From Sympetrum striolatum (lineage: Eukaryota; Arthropoda; Insecta; Odonata; Libellulidae): 64,000 bases of DNA. Each line of letters begins with the position of its first letter. Position 1 is the first letter of the stretch. Of the stretch, positions 1 through 12,500 are shown in pieces. Under the pieces are notes generated by a model. It made no database searches. It was given only the letters and a program-made list of their open reading frames with translations, and was not told where the DNA came from. The position numbers were made by a program, and so were the translations under genes. The stretch covers positions 20,058,459 through 20,122,458 of the forward strand of contig OX388349.1 of NCBI GenBank assembly GCA_947579665.1, read 5' to 3'.

Positions 1-129
1 TGAATTATACCATAAACAAACCAAACAACATCATATCAAAATAAAAAGTGCCTTAAAATATTATTGCATGTAATTATTAATTATATATCTATGATACAAT
101 TTGTAAATTAATGATGTATTTTATAACAG
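1..129 (+). other. 3' end of an upstream intron
   Basis: AT-rich non-coding sequence ending in an acceptor (ACAG at 126-129). The first two bases of the following exon complete a codon begun in an exon outside the window, so the gene extends upstream. Confidence 0.8.
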
Positions 130-516
130 GAATAAACAAGAAGATTAACTACTCATTTGTCAATTCAGCCAATCAGCATTTCAAAATTGCCTCTGATAGT
201 GGAATTGTAACCCTAGCAAAACCTCTTGACAGAGAGCAGAGGGCATTGTTCAATCTTTCTGTTAAAGCGACAGATCAAGGAATACCTCAGTTATCAACAA
301 CAGCTGCTGTGGTTGTAATTGTGCTTGACATAAATGACAACCCACCAGAATTTGAGAAGAAAAATTATAATGGCATTGTGGCAGAAACAGACCCTGTTGG
401 CACAGAGGTCGTCAGAGTTTTAGCAACATCAAAAGATGCAGGGGTCAATGCTGAAATAACTTATTCAATTGTAGGTGGAAATGATCACAAAAAGTTTGAG
501 ATCAACAATAAGACAG
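130..516 (+). CDS. kug: Fat-like exon a: end of one cadherin repeat, start of the next
   Basis: Acceptor ACAG at 126-129, donor GTGATT at 517. Phase 2 nt in, 1 nt out. Encodes the second half of a cadherin repeat with LDREQ and DINDNPPEF calcium-binding motifs, then the first half of the next repeat ending FEINNKTG. The open frame continues past the donor into a transposon, but the cadherin homology stops at the donor. Confidence 0.9.
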
Positions 517-3500
517 GTGATTTTTGTAGTATATATACCATAATTTGTTATACAGTAGAACCTCGATCTATCGTTTTTGAAGGGACCGAGAGAAAAAGAC
601 GATGAATGCGGGAAAACGATCAAAACGGGAAATGTAGACTCAACTCACACTATTAAAATGAATACATAACGAAAGTTTATCCAAAGAAAACCCCTAAAGA
701 TTTCGAAAAAAACGTACTGAATTCCTAGAGACGGTACAAACAGGGTGAAATATGCCAGTAAACTGAGATGGACAAACAGGGCTCATACGCGCACCCATGT
801 GAAGGCTCTCCAATAGGATACAATGTATTAAAACAGCCCCGGATGTGTTTGAAAAATCGGTCGTTTTGAGCAAGTGCTACGACAGCCTTAAAAATAGTTC
901 ATGCCAAGCTCTCAAAGAAAATTTTTGTCGCAATTCCTAATACATTGTCTTTCTTCCTGGATTGGGCCAAAAATCTGAACGATGGATGCGGGAAAATAAT
1001 ATTTCGATGAACGATGAATGGGGTATTACTTTACATGTCTCCTTATGGACCTAAGTCGGGACTATAGAAAATAAACGATAAATCCGGGAAAACGACAAAT
1101 GCGGGAACGATGGATCGGAGTTCTACTGTATTTCATTAATTATTGAGAATTGTGAATCTATATAACATAATATTTTAAGTTATTTCTTTTAAAATTTTTT
1201 TGCATGAATATTTATGTGATAAAATTTCTTTCTAAATACTATGAAGTCTAAGGCTATGGGACTATTTGTTGATTCAGTGATATTGTGGCTTACTTTGATA
1301 CTTAAACTCCTAATTTTCATTATCTGGATTTGATCAGCTGGAAGATAGTTTAACGGTACTTATTTTGTTTTGCAGGTGCTATTGTAATTGTTGAGCCTCT
1401 TGATTTTGAGAAAGCAAAGGATTTTGTTCTGACAATTCAAGCAATGGATGGTGGAACTCCTCCACTAAGTAATCATGCCACAGTAAATGTCACAGTCACC
1501 GACAGTAACGATAATCCTCCAGTTTTTAATCAATTAGTGTACAGCGCTCGAATAAGAGAAGATGCTCACGTGGGTGATAAGATCCTTCAGGTAACATTCA
1601 TCTGCATTCTGATACATCTATCTTACAATTTAATGTGTGCAAAATGATTATTGCATCTAGTACTATATTAATTATAAGCTATATCAACTAATTTATTACC
1701 TCTATGTTGAAATAGGTTATAGCAAATGACCTGGATAGCAAGAACAATGGAAAAGTATCTTATTATATAGACCGTGGTGACAGGCACCATCAATTTACAA
1801 TCAATGAAAAAACTGGATACATTTCAGTGGCTGGAGAACTGGATAGGGAAATGGTAAGGAAAACAATTAGCAGGATTCTGGATAAAAAATCTCAATATCT
1901 TAAAATGAAAATTATTATTTTTGTTGATACATGCTCCTTTGTCAAGAAAAAATCCTACAATTTCTACATAAAAATCTATTTATCAAATGAAATTTGCTCT
2001 AATTTTATCCAAAAATCTCAATTTTGTAATACAAAATTGTTCCTCTTTTAAGAAAAATTCCCAGGATTTCTGCCTGATGATTCAAGAATTTTATGATGAG
2101 GATGGAGTAATAGTTAATCCAAAGATTAGGCTTTAACTATGGATTAAATTTCATCTTAACTGGTTATTCACTATTTTGACTTTATTTACTGCCTTGGTCA
2201 TCAAATAGTTTATAGTTTGTATTTTTTTAATTTATAAAATGTATACCATAATTAGAATTAAAGAAGGCAATGAAAATCTGTATTAAACATTCATTCTCCA
2301 GTTATTCTTTACATTACTTCACGTGCATTCAGAATATTAAACACTTGCGAGACAATTTCTAGAGTTCTTTGAAGTGTGTTTTATTTATCTATGAAAACAT
2401 TTTTGAACGAGTGAGAGTTATTTTGTGAAAGAAATTGCTGATTCACATTCATTCATGTTGATTATATTTCAGACCTCCAGTTATGTACTGGAAATTGTCG
2501 CTCGAGACCATGGAGTTCCAAGTCTGTCATCCTCAGTCATGGTTAATGTTGAAATCTCTGATGCCAATGACAACCCCCCTATTTTCTCAGAGTCAAACTA
2601 CACTGCGATCGTTCAAGTAAGTAATTCTTTATTTACTCTTAACTTTATTAAAACTATCATTAACTATAACTCTGGTCTCATTGTAGCTCTCCTGTCTTGT
2701 TAGTGACATATATCACAAGAATCATTATAATATCATGTGCTGAGATATATCTATCTTCTCTTTCCTATCTCATATTCCTATTTTTTATTTCCTTTACTAT
2801 TTTGAGGCTTTCAAAATATAAACTTCAATAATTAAACATTACTTAAGAATATTTTAAAATTCATTTGAATATAGATTATGGAAATAAAGTTTAACTATGT
2901 ACAAGAATACACATGTTATTTTATAACCCAATACTGTTAACTGTCCACCAGACTGCTAAGGTCACTTTTGCTTGAGTGACTTTTGTTATTATGATCACCT
3001 TCATCACCAGTCATCTATCTATCAGTACTCCACTTCAAATTTTGTACATGATTTGTTAATAAAACATTCTTCATTTTGATTTTATTCCAATCTATAGAAT
3101 TCAGCAAGACTGATTCTGTATTTACATTCTTTTTTTTCCTTAATAGGAGGACAAGCCCCTTGGCTTTATGATTTTGAAATTTGTAATTACGGATGCTGAC
3201 AGCCCTCCAAATGCTGGACCATATACTTTTGACTTCAGATCTGGTAATGAAGGAAATATGTTCAGGCTGGAGCAAGATGGAATCCTGCACACAGCTGCCA
3301 AATTCAACCACAAAATTAAGGACAGCTATTTACTTCATATAAGGGTATTTGACAATGGTACTCCACCAATGTTCTCTGACACATGGGTTGTTGTCAAGGT
3401 ATGTTTCATATTTTGAATTTAATGATTTAACTTTGCTATAAAACCTTTCAATTAATTATCAAATAATTTAATATCCATCCAGTATGAAATATGTAATTAT

Positions 3501-6500
3501 AGCTCTTTGTTAACATCATAGGATTTTTGTACATTGTACATAGCTTGAACTATCCAGAAAAGGCGTACATAAAATTCAAATTCTTTATTTTGTTCTGTGC
3601 TTCTTAAATAAATTATTTAATTTGAACCCTTCCTCAAGAGTTATTTTCTTCTTTGCCTATGAACGAACAGGTAAACTCATTGACCTCCAAATCAAGGAAG
3701 TATTTTTGGTTGAAAAAGTTAACATCGAGGATATTGTTTTTGGATAGGTCTTAAATATGTTTTGGCTAAGAATGGTGTGGAACATTTCCTTTTCTTGAAA
3801 TATAGCATAATTTCCTGTAATTAAGAACTTCCATACAAATTTCTTTTAGCATAAATGAAAAATCAGGGCTCATGATCAAGAATTATTGGATGTTAAAAAG
3901 TAATTTCTCATCCATTCTATCAATTCAAACATAGTATAACGTGAAGTGTCATATTTTAATCAATTAAATTTAAAGAGACAAGGTTTTACAGTGAGTTGCT
4001 AAAATGAAATCAAATGATATCGAATATTTCTCTACAATGTCATTAAATTATTATTATTAATTAAATGTCAAAAATTTATATCTAGGTAATTGAAGAATCA
4101 CAATATCCCCCTGTGATTACACCTTTGGATGTTATTGTGAATGCTTTGGAAGATGAGTTTCCTGGAGGAGTTATCGGAAGAGTCCACGCAACAGACCAAG
4201 ATCCTTATGATGTGCTTTCTTTTCATTTGGTCCCATCAATAACTCTTCCTAATCCATTGGAACTCTTTGAGATAGATCGTGAAGATGGAACCATCGTAGC
4301 ATTGCCTCATCTTGACACTGGAGAGTACCGTCTGAACGTCTCAGTTTCGGATGGAAAATTTGTCGCCTTCATGATCATATCAGCCTCAGTTCGCCCAATA
4401 ACAGAGGACATGGTTGAAAATGCTGTCATGTTACGTTTACAAGGTGTCAGTCCAGAAGAATTCCTTGTGAGCCATAGGAAAGGATTTACTAGAGCCATCC
4501 GGGAAGCTGTAGTTGCTCCCTCTCTCAAAGATATCATCATAATCAGTCTGCAACAATCAAATGATAGGGGAGCAACTCATGTCAGAAGGGGTTCAAGGGC
4601 AGCAGGTTCCAAAGATCTTGATGTGTTGTTTGTTGTCTGTGCCAAGGGAGGAGGCTACTACCTAGCAAAGATGGTAAAAGAGCTGGTGTGGGGAAGAAGG
4701 ATGGAAGTTGAAAATATGCTTGGATTCAGCATCAAAGAAGCAGTCCAGGAAAGATGTACTAATTCACGCTGTGTACATGGTGTGTGTCAGGACAAGGTGG
4801 CTCTCGATGCTAACTTTGTCATAACAGTATCCACCGATCTTGCTGCCTTTGTTGCCCCACGCCATCATCACAAAATTGAATGTAAATGCAAAGAAGGCTA
4901 TGAAGGTGAGTTGAAAATATGTTTACGAAGAATTTGCCTTTCCCTTGTCCTAACTTTGAGATTTAATCAAACTTCAATCTTTGAAATGGCATAAAGCTTT
5001 TTCTTTGAAGCTATAGAAACTCTTAATTCTTTAATGTATGCCTAGAAGTCTATGTAACATTAAATTTATTGAGGCCATATTTTAGAATGTTTTAGATCAT
5101 GTTCACCATAAGTGTCATAGTATTTTTCTACTAAACTATCATAGCATTTCTTTCAAAGTACCCCATTTTTTCTATTTTTTTTGCTATAATCTTTGTATGT
5201 TAACCCTCAAGTACTCGCATCCCAAATTGTCACGTCAGTACTCACGTTGGGTGGAATCAACCCCAAAGGGGAAAATTGACTCAAAATGTAGTGAACAAAT
5301 TTTTAATTCATTAGCGATGATGTCATATTAATGGTTAACCTGGTTATTAAAATAAAATCAAATAAATATTTAAAATTGCAAAAATATTCTGTAAAAATTC
5401 AATATCCCTGACGCCGAGTATATGGCTGATGAATTTGGATTAAAAAGTAAACTGTTTAAAAATAAAATAAAATTTAATATATTAATAATAATTGTTAATT
5501 AAATGAAATTTATATAAAATCTGTAAAAATTAAGGTGGAAAAAAGGTAAAAAATGCAATATTTTACGTAAAGCCCTTTCATCTTTCACTACCACTAAGGA
5601 AAATTTGTTTAAATAATTATACTTCCATTTCCGAAAATGCATGACTGGTTCAGAACATTCTAAAACTCAGCTACTATAAGAAAGAAGAAGTAAAAAAATA
5701 TTAATAAAAAGATATGGAATTTTAAAATTCACATGGGTTGATTCAACCCAGACGCGAGTACTCGAGGGTTATGAAACCTTTTAAAACTGAAAATTAAGAA
5801 ATCGAAAATTATTTTCATTTTAAACTTGTCTCAATGTGAGTTTTCTGCACTTCCCTTTCTGATTTAGGTATTATCAACTGGTTGCGGTTATAAGATCTCA
5901 TTGAGTAAAAGTCTCCACCAATTCATTTATTTTACTCTGCCTAGATTGTATAAACTACTGCATTTTTAACTTTTTTCAACTAGTAATTTTTTTATTTGCT
6001 TTTTCAGGTGACAGATGTGAAACCATGGTGAATGAATGTGCCAGAGACCCTTGTGTGCCTTTCAAAGTATGTGTGCCGGATGCTTCTCCTCAAGGTTACT
6101 CATGTCAGTGCCCAGAAGGGTATGCTGGACCAATTTGTAATGTAGACATATCCAAGTGTCATGATGAGTCCTGTTATATTCCAAGAAATCCAGTCTCCTT
6201 TAGTGGAAGAAGCTATTCTCATTACAAAATAGAGAAAGCCCATGTGAGGAAGGTTTTGGAGCAAAGACTGAATCTTTCACTCCGAATAAGAACAATGCAA
6301 CCAACTGGAAACCTCATGTATGCTGAAGGCAAAGTGGATTATAATATTTTGGAGGTATGCTTGACTATTTTCATTTTTGTTCTCCTTGATTCATTCTCTC
6401 ATATCATGTATGTTGTACTCATGGGCACTGGAGGATTAGACTCAGTAGAACACTAATTTCAAGTTTGGTGCTGAGATAACTAACTTCTGATCTGTGCAAA

Positions 6501-9500
6501 AATTGAATTTGAAATATTTTACTTAATGTATAGTCCTGGCCAAAATTAACGCAGCACCGGCCGTAAGAATCGCTAGGGAGGTGCTGCGTTAATTTTGGCC
6601 AGGAGTGTACTTATGTTCAAATAAATTTTTGTTTAAATGCAAAACTTTCTGCATAGTGTAAAAAATTAGAAGATACAGCAACTTGATTTTATATCTTTTG
6701 TATTACTTTAGTAATTGGCAACTCTCACAACAACCTTTTGAAAACTTGCATCCCTATTCATCCAATCCACAATTCCACTGAATATCTTCAAAATTTCTGC
6801 AAAAGTAGGAAAAAATGGTGTTAGACTTGTCATGAATATCCCATTGTCTGTTGCATCAGACAGTCATTCATCTATGGTATTTCTTAGCTTCAGAGTGCTA
6901 ACTTTCTGCTTATCCATAATTTAAAATATTCATGCAGTTTATGAGACATTTTTCTTTGTTTAGGTTGTAAATGGAATGGTCCAGTACAGATTTGATCTTG
7001 GCAGTGGAGAGGGTATGGTGCGTGTGAGCAGTATCTATGTAAGTGATGGGCGTTGGCATGAAATCCGTCTTGAAAGGGAAAGCAGTAATGCCCACATTGC
7101 AGTTGACAGGCGCCATGTAGCTCATGGTGCAGCTCCTGGGGGAAATGACTACCTAAATCTCCAATCGGATGACATATACTTTGGAGCCGAGGTTCGACGT
7201 CACCCTACCATCATTGGATTCCAAGATACTCAGAGAGGCTTCTCTGGGTGCATGGATGACATACGTCTTGATGGAATACCTGTTCCGCTGCACATGAGCG
7301 GTGGAGGAATGAATTCAGGTGGAAGTTTGGCCATGCTGAGACAGTTTGCCAATGTGGAATTCCGATGTGATAATCAGATGGTCCCACCTGGCCCATGTGG
7401 ATCGCAACCATGCCTCAATGGAGGGACCTGCGAAGAATATACCATCGATGGCCTGCAGAGTTACAGATGCTTGTGCTATGCAAGATTCAGAGGTTCAGCT
7501 TGTGAGATTGATATGGACCCATGTGCATCTTCTCCGTGTCTCAATGGAGGCCGGTGCAGGGGAGTTGCTGGGGGATACACTTGCGAATGTGTTGACCCAC
7601 GACTAAGTGGTGTCCGGTGTGAATATGGACGCTTCTGCAATCCAAATCCTTGCAGAAATGGTGGTGTGTGCGAAGAAGGGGACAGTGGGCCCATATGCAA
7701 ATGCCGTGGGTTTACTGGTGATCTGTGTGCATTAGATATAGATGAGTGTAACGAAGGCACTCCAGGACCCTGCCTAGGTGGAGGGACTTGCATGAATGAA
7801 CCAGGAAGCTACCGGTGTGTTTGTCCTGTGGATGCCACTGGTCCACGCTGTGGAAGCCCTCTACATTCTACGAGGGTTACATCCAATCGACATAGCATTA
7901 CAGTGGAAGAATTGGTGGGGATCATAGGAGCTCTGATTCTGTTGGTGGTGCTTGTGTGTTTGTATATTTTATGGCGTCGCTACAGGGAAAAGCATTCTCG
8001 GGAGAGGGCTAACAACATAAATAATGAGACCAGGAAGGATATGGTTTTGAACTCAACTCGTGGACCTGACCCAGACTTCAAACGCAGTTCCAAATTGAGT
8101 AATCTGGAGATCAGTCAGGTAAAGTTTCATAGTTGGTTTTTCTCTTTCATGACTGTTGTTTGTGCATGTCGAAGATTTTATTTTGAACTTTTTAACTGTA
8201 ATTTAAACTATCAAATTTTAGTTGAATGTTTATTAATTAGTTTCTCTTTGCTGTGTGGCATGAAATTTGAGAATATAATTCTTGACTGGTTTTATCCAGC
8301 ATTGACATGTTGATAACATTGTTCATGCCATTACTCATTTAATGCTTTTTGCTATCACAAAACTCAACTACTTATCTGGGTTTTTAATTTCAGAATTATA
8401 AATAGCTAGTGGAATTTTTAGGAATCACGAGATTACAAAATAGTAGGATTTTTATAATAAGAGTAAAATATTTTCATTCATTTTTCAATATCAGTAGAAA
8501 TTAATAAGTTTATGGATAGGTGCAAATTAAAGATTTTTTTGTTAATTATTTTATTTAATTTCAAAATAATTGTTTTATAGTTAGGAGAAACTTGTTTTTT
8601 TTTTAAGGAATAATGTAGGTTCCTTTATATGCTTCCCTATTTTGTAAATATGTATATATATATATTTACAAAATAGGGAAGCATATAAGATATTTTGAGA
8701 ATCCTAGAATATGATATGCTCCAAGAGATCCAAGCAACCCAAATAAAGCTGCTTGATGAAATATAATACCCTATCAAATGTAGAAGTGCCTATAATTTGG
8801 TGTGCCATATGTATGATGCACTAGGACCCGACATGTGTATACACAAACAATCTTGCGTTGTATTACTTAAAGTTTTTGCTGTTTTCTGCCTTAGCATAAA
8901 ATACATTTCAATCCCTCTAGATATTTTAAGTAAAATTAATCTAATTTGTTTCTCAATATTTATCATACATTTCAAGTTTAACTGCATATATGACTTAGTG
9001 TTATTTTTATTGGGAAATTTTGTTCATCTTGTGATAAGCGTTTTCATGGTGCTCTACAGTGGCACTCTGGTTGAGAAGTTCTGATGTACGATAAATCCAG
9101 ATGAGCAGTTGAGTGTGATTGTTTTATTTTTATGATTTTTATCTGTTTAAGTAATTTGAAGTTTTTGGTAATGTTTTTTTGGCATATGTGTAACCTAAGT
9201 GTGCTTTCCTCTTTGGATGGGAAGAAGGTCCCCCCCCAGTGTCCCCCACGCCCAGCCTCTTACACCCCCAGTGGTGCTAATGATTCCACAGCGGCAGCTG
9301 CCCTTGCCTTCACAACCCTCAACAATCTCGATACGCTACGAAGCTACGGCTCGGCTGGAGACGAGCTGGAAGCCGTTCCACCAGACTATCTCCGCAATCT
9401 GAACCATAACCATACTAGGGGAGGGGTTGGTAATGGTGGGGGAACGTTAGGGGGTGTTGCAACGACTCCCTTACTGGTGCCAGTCTCCTCTCCAAACAGT

Positions 9501-12500
9501 GTCAGTGGTACAGAAAATCTACAAAAGCCTTGGGTGACAGAGACTACAAATTTGGGTGTTGGGGAACTGTTGGGTGTGGGTGGGGGGCAGACAAACACCC
9601 ATTATGCAGCTGACAGCAATAAGATAAAGAATGGTGAGTCATAGTATATTGATGAGGGCTCTCTGTTAAGTTTCCTTTGTCACTTAGAAAAAGAGCAGTA
9701 TTTTTGAGGAAAACTTTCAGTTTCGTTGCAATGAATTTGCAAGACATTGGCTCAGTATATGCTTTTGAACAGAATCTTTTCTAATGAATGCTGCCTATCT
9801 TATTCTGTTGAATGATCTTTTCGGCTAACTTAATTGGTAATTTCTCTATCCAGCTTTATGTCATTGATGAAGCATGAAATTTTAGCCTTCACTGCAAGGG
9901 TAAAAACACAGAGCAGAGCTTTATCCAGAAAAGCAAAGAATATGTGGCATTGCTGCTGGAAAACTTGTAATAAGTTGTAGTAGACAGGTAGTGGCTAAAT
10001 TGGAGTGGGATGAGGCAAAGTTTAATGGTTCACTTCTATAAAAGCCAATTTACTTTCCAGAGTATCATCAATTCCTCTTTGTCCTATATCTTTTGCATGG
10101 AAACTTAATTACAAAATTCTATACTTTTCTTTTCAAGTAGTTGTAAACGTCATTTATTTTCCTCAGATTTTTCCTATATCTTGCCTTTTATCCAAAATTA
10201 TTGTTGTGTAAAGGAAGAACAAAAGCAACTGGAACAATCTTTATATTTCCCTTCAATAGTAGCTCATGTTATTTCAATGCATGAGATACTTTCTGAATTA
10301 CCTCATAAAAGTCTTTGTTTGATTTATTCCATCAACTCCTTTCTAATGTTTCTGTGGTCTTACTTTTTGAGATATAATTTTGAGACAAATTTTTATGAAA
10401 CAACTCTTACATCATACAGAAATACCTTGGCTAATGAGTAATTCTGCTTATGAATTGTTTTGCTAACAAATATTTTTTCCTACTGTTATACACAATTTGC
10501 TAATGAATAGAGATTTGGCTAACAAATAATGCCATGGATATGCGCGCCTTACAAGGGCTAGAAAGTTTCATAGAATTTGAAAACATAAAGGATACTGCTC
10601 ATTCTGAATATCAGATAATTGAATGTGCTTATTGAATGATTTGGATGGCTTTTTGGCAATATTATGTGTCAAGTAGGAATGCATTAGAAATGTCATTGCT
10701 GTTTGCAAATAGAGCAACTGAATTATATGATTCTGGAACAAACTCACTTCATTAGCCAAGATATACATATTTAATGTGAACTTGTTAAAACACTACAACA
10801 TTTCACTCCAACATTATTTTTTGTGAGGATAGAGCTCCCTGCATTGCCGCTCTCAATGTGTTTTTACCCTAAGATATTCCAAGTAACATCACTTCATTGG
10901 CAGTTGCTGAAAAAATCCTTCTGCTAGAAACATTCATAGTTTGCTTTAGTGTAGCTTTACTGGTAATTTAAAATGTTGCATACTAAGACTTACGTAAATA
11001 TTTTACATTCTGAATGAATGCCATCTCTCAAGTATTTGCAATAGGTATGTACAAATTTTAACTTTGATGTAATTGATCTTTTCTGTGGTAGTCTTACTCA
11101 GTATGTATCGTAGCTTTATTCTCTTAGAAAGTCCCCATAAAAATCTTTGCAGACTTGAAGGGCCCTTCGGAAGGAATCTTTTCCCATGAGGTAACTCCTA
11201 GGGCTTTGATTGGTGGGGGGATTATGGGTGGTGCATTGCGGAGTCGACCAGGGGTAGGGAGCAGCCACATGGGCATGGCTGGAACCTCAGTATCCTCACT
11301 CAGCTCCATAGAGGACGACCCCCGCATGCTAGGGGGTATGTACCCTTAGGAAGGCCTTGCCTTCAACCTCTTGCTTGTTTTCATGTAGGAATTTGCATTT
11401 AACCATTTGATATTTTGCTGATTTTTACTTTGATGTTTGAGAGCCAAGATTTGTGTTTTGTTTTTCAAGCTTACTGATTTTGTTTTGCACTTTTACTATG
11501 AACTTTTTTGCTTGTTCTTGAGTGTTTTAACTTTGCTATTTATTATTTCTGCCTAATTATGAAATATTTTATTTTTTCAAATTATTGCACCTTTTCTTTA
11601 AAGATGTGATTGAAAAATTATTCTCCAATTACATTTTTATTGTGTAACTAGGCCTGTATTGCTTGAATATACCAGAAAATTATTGTAAAAACTTTTCTAG
11701 TAATGATTTTTCTGAAGAAAACTTGATTTTGAGTTGGTAAATTTACTTTCCAATACTAAATACTTATTAATATATATTTATCTATGTAATATTTTTAATC
11801 AGTTCATTGTAGTCATCAGAAATATCGATTCATATATCTGATTAATGGAAAAGATGGAGTAAATTTTATTTTTCTGATAATAATATTCCTTACATCTCTA
11901 TTACTCTTGCCAATTATCAATTGATTGCTATTTTAGTACATGGGACCAAATTCTTGCATATTGTACTGTAATAATTTATCCTTTATAATTTTAAAGGTTA
12001 GATAACAAATTAATGCCTCAAACATGAATTAACATGACTATCAGAATACTTTGTTTCCCATAAATCCAATGTTATTCAACAGTTTTATAAATTAATATAA
12101 TTAAAATTTTGTAAGATCTGGTGTTAAAAATTATAATGGATATTATCTTACTATCTTCATTGCATTTTATAATTTAATCTCAAAGAAAATCTAAAAAATA
12201 GAAGTTTTAGTTAAATCACAGTCAAACTTACGAAAAATGAATATGTTTGTTTTACAATATTCTCCATAGCTCTGAAGTGACTTAAAGAGCAAATTTTATT
12301 GTTTTTGCGCTAAATTTTCCTTTGAAATATTAGAAGTTGTAATCAAGCTATGGTTTGAGTTTTTCTATGAGGTTAAATTAATTGGGTTTATGTCAATACA
12401 TTTCTATGATCATCTAAAATTAATAAATAATCATTGCCATAAAAATGAAATCCCAAAGGATATGAAATATATACAAATGCACATGAAAATTATTTGATTA

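Noticed and set aside
2100..2150. Possible small transposon (TTAATCCA / TGGATTAA)
   Set aside because: Eight-base imperfect inverted pair without target duplication; expected by chance in AT-rich intron.
7211..7793. Minus-strand and alternate-frame ORFs over the laminin-G/EGF exon
   Set aside because: They overlap strongly supported coding sequence in the correct frame and show no domain of their own.
8797..9084. 95-residue frame upstream of the proline-rich exon
   Set aside because: AT-rich intronic frame with hydrophobic low-complexity sequence and no splice-phase match to neighbouring exons.
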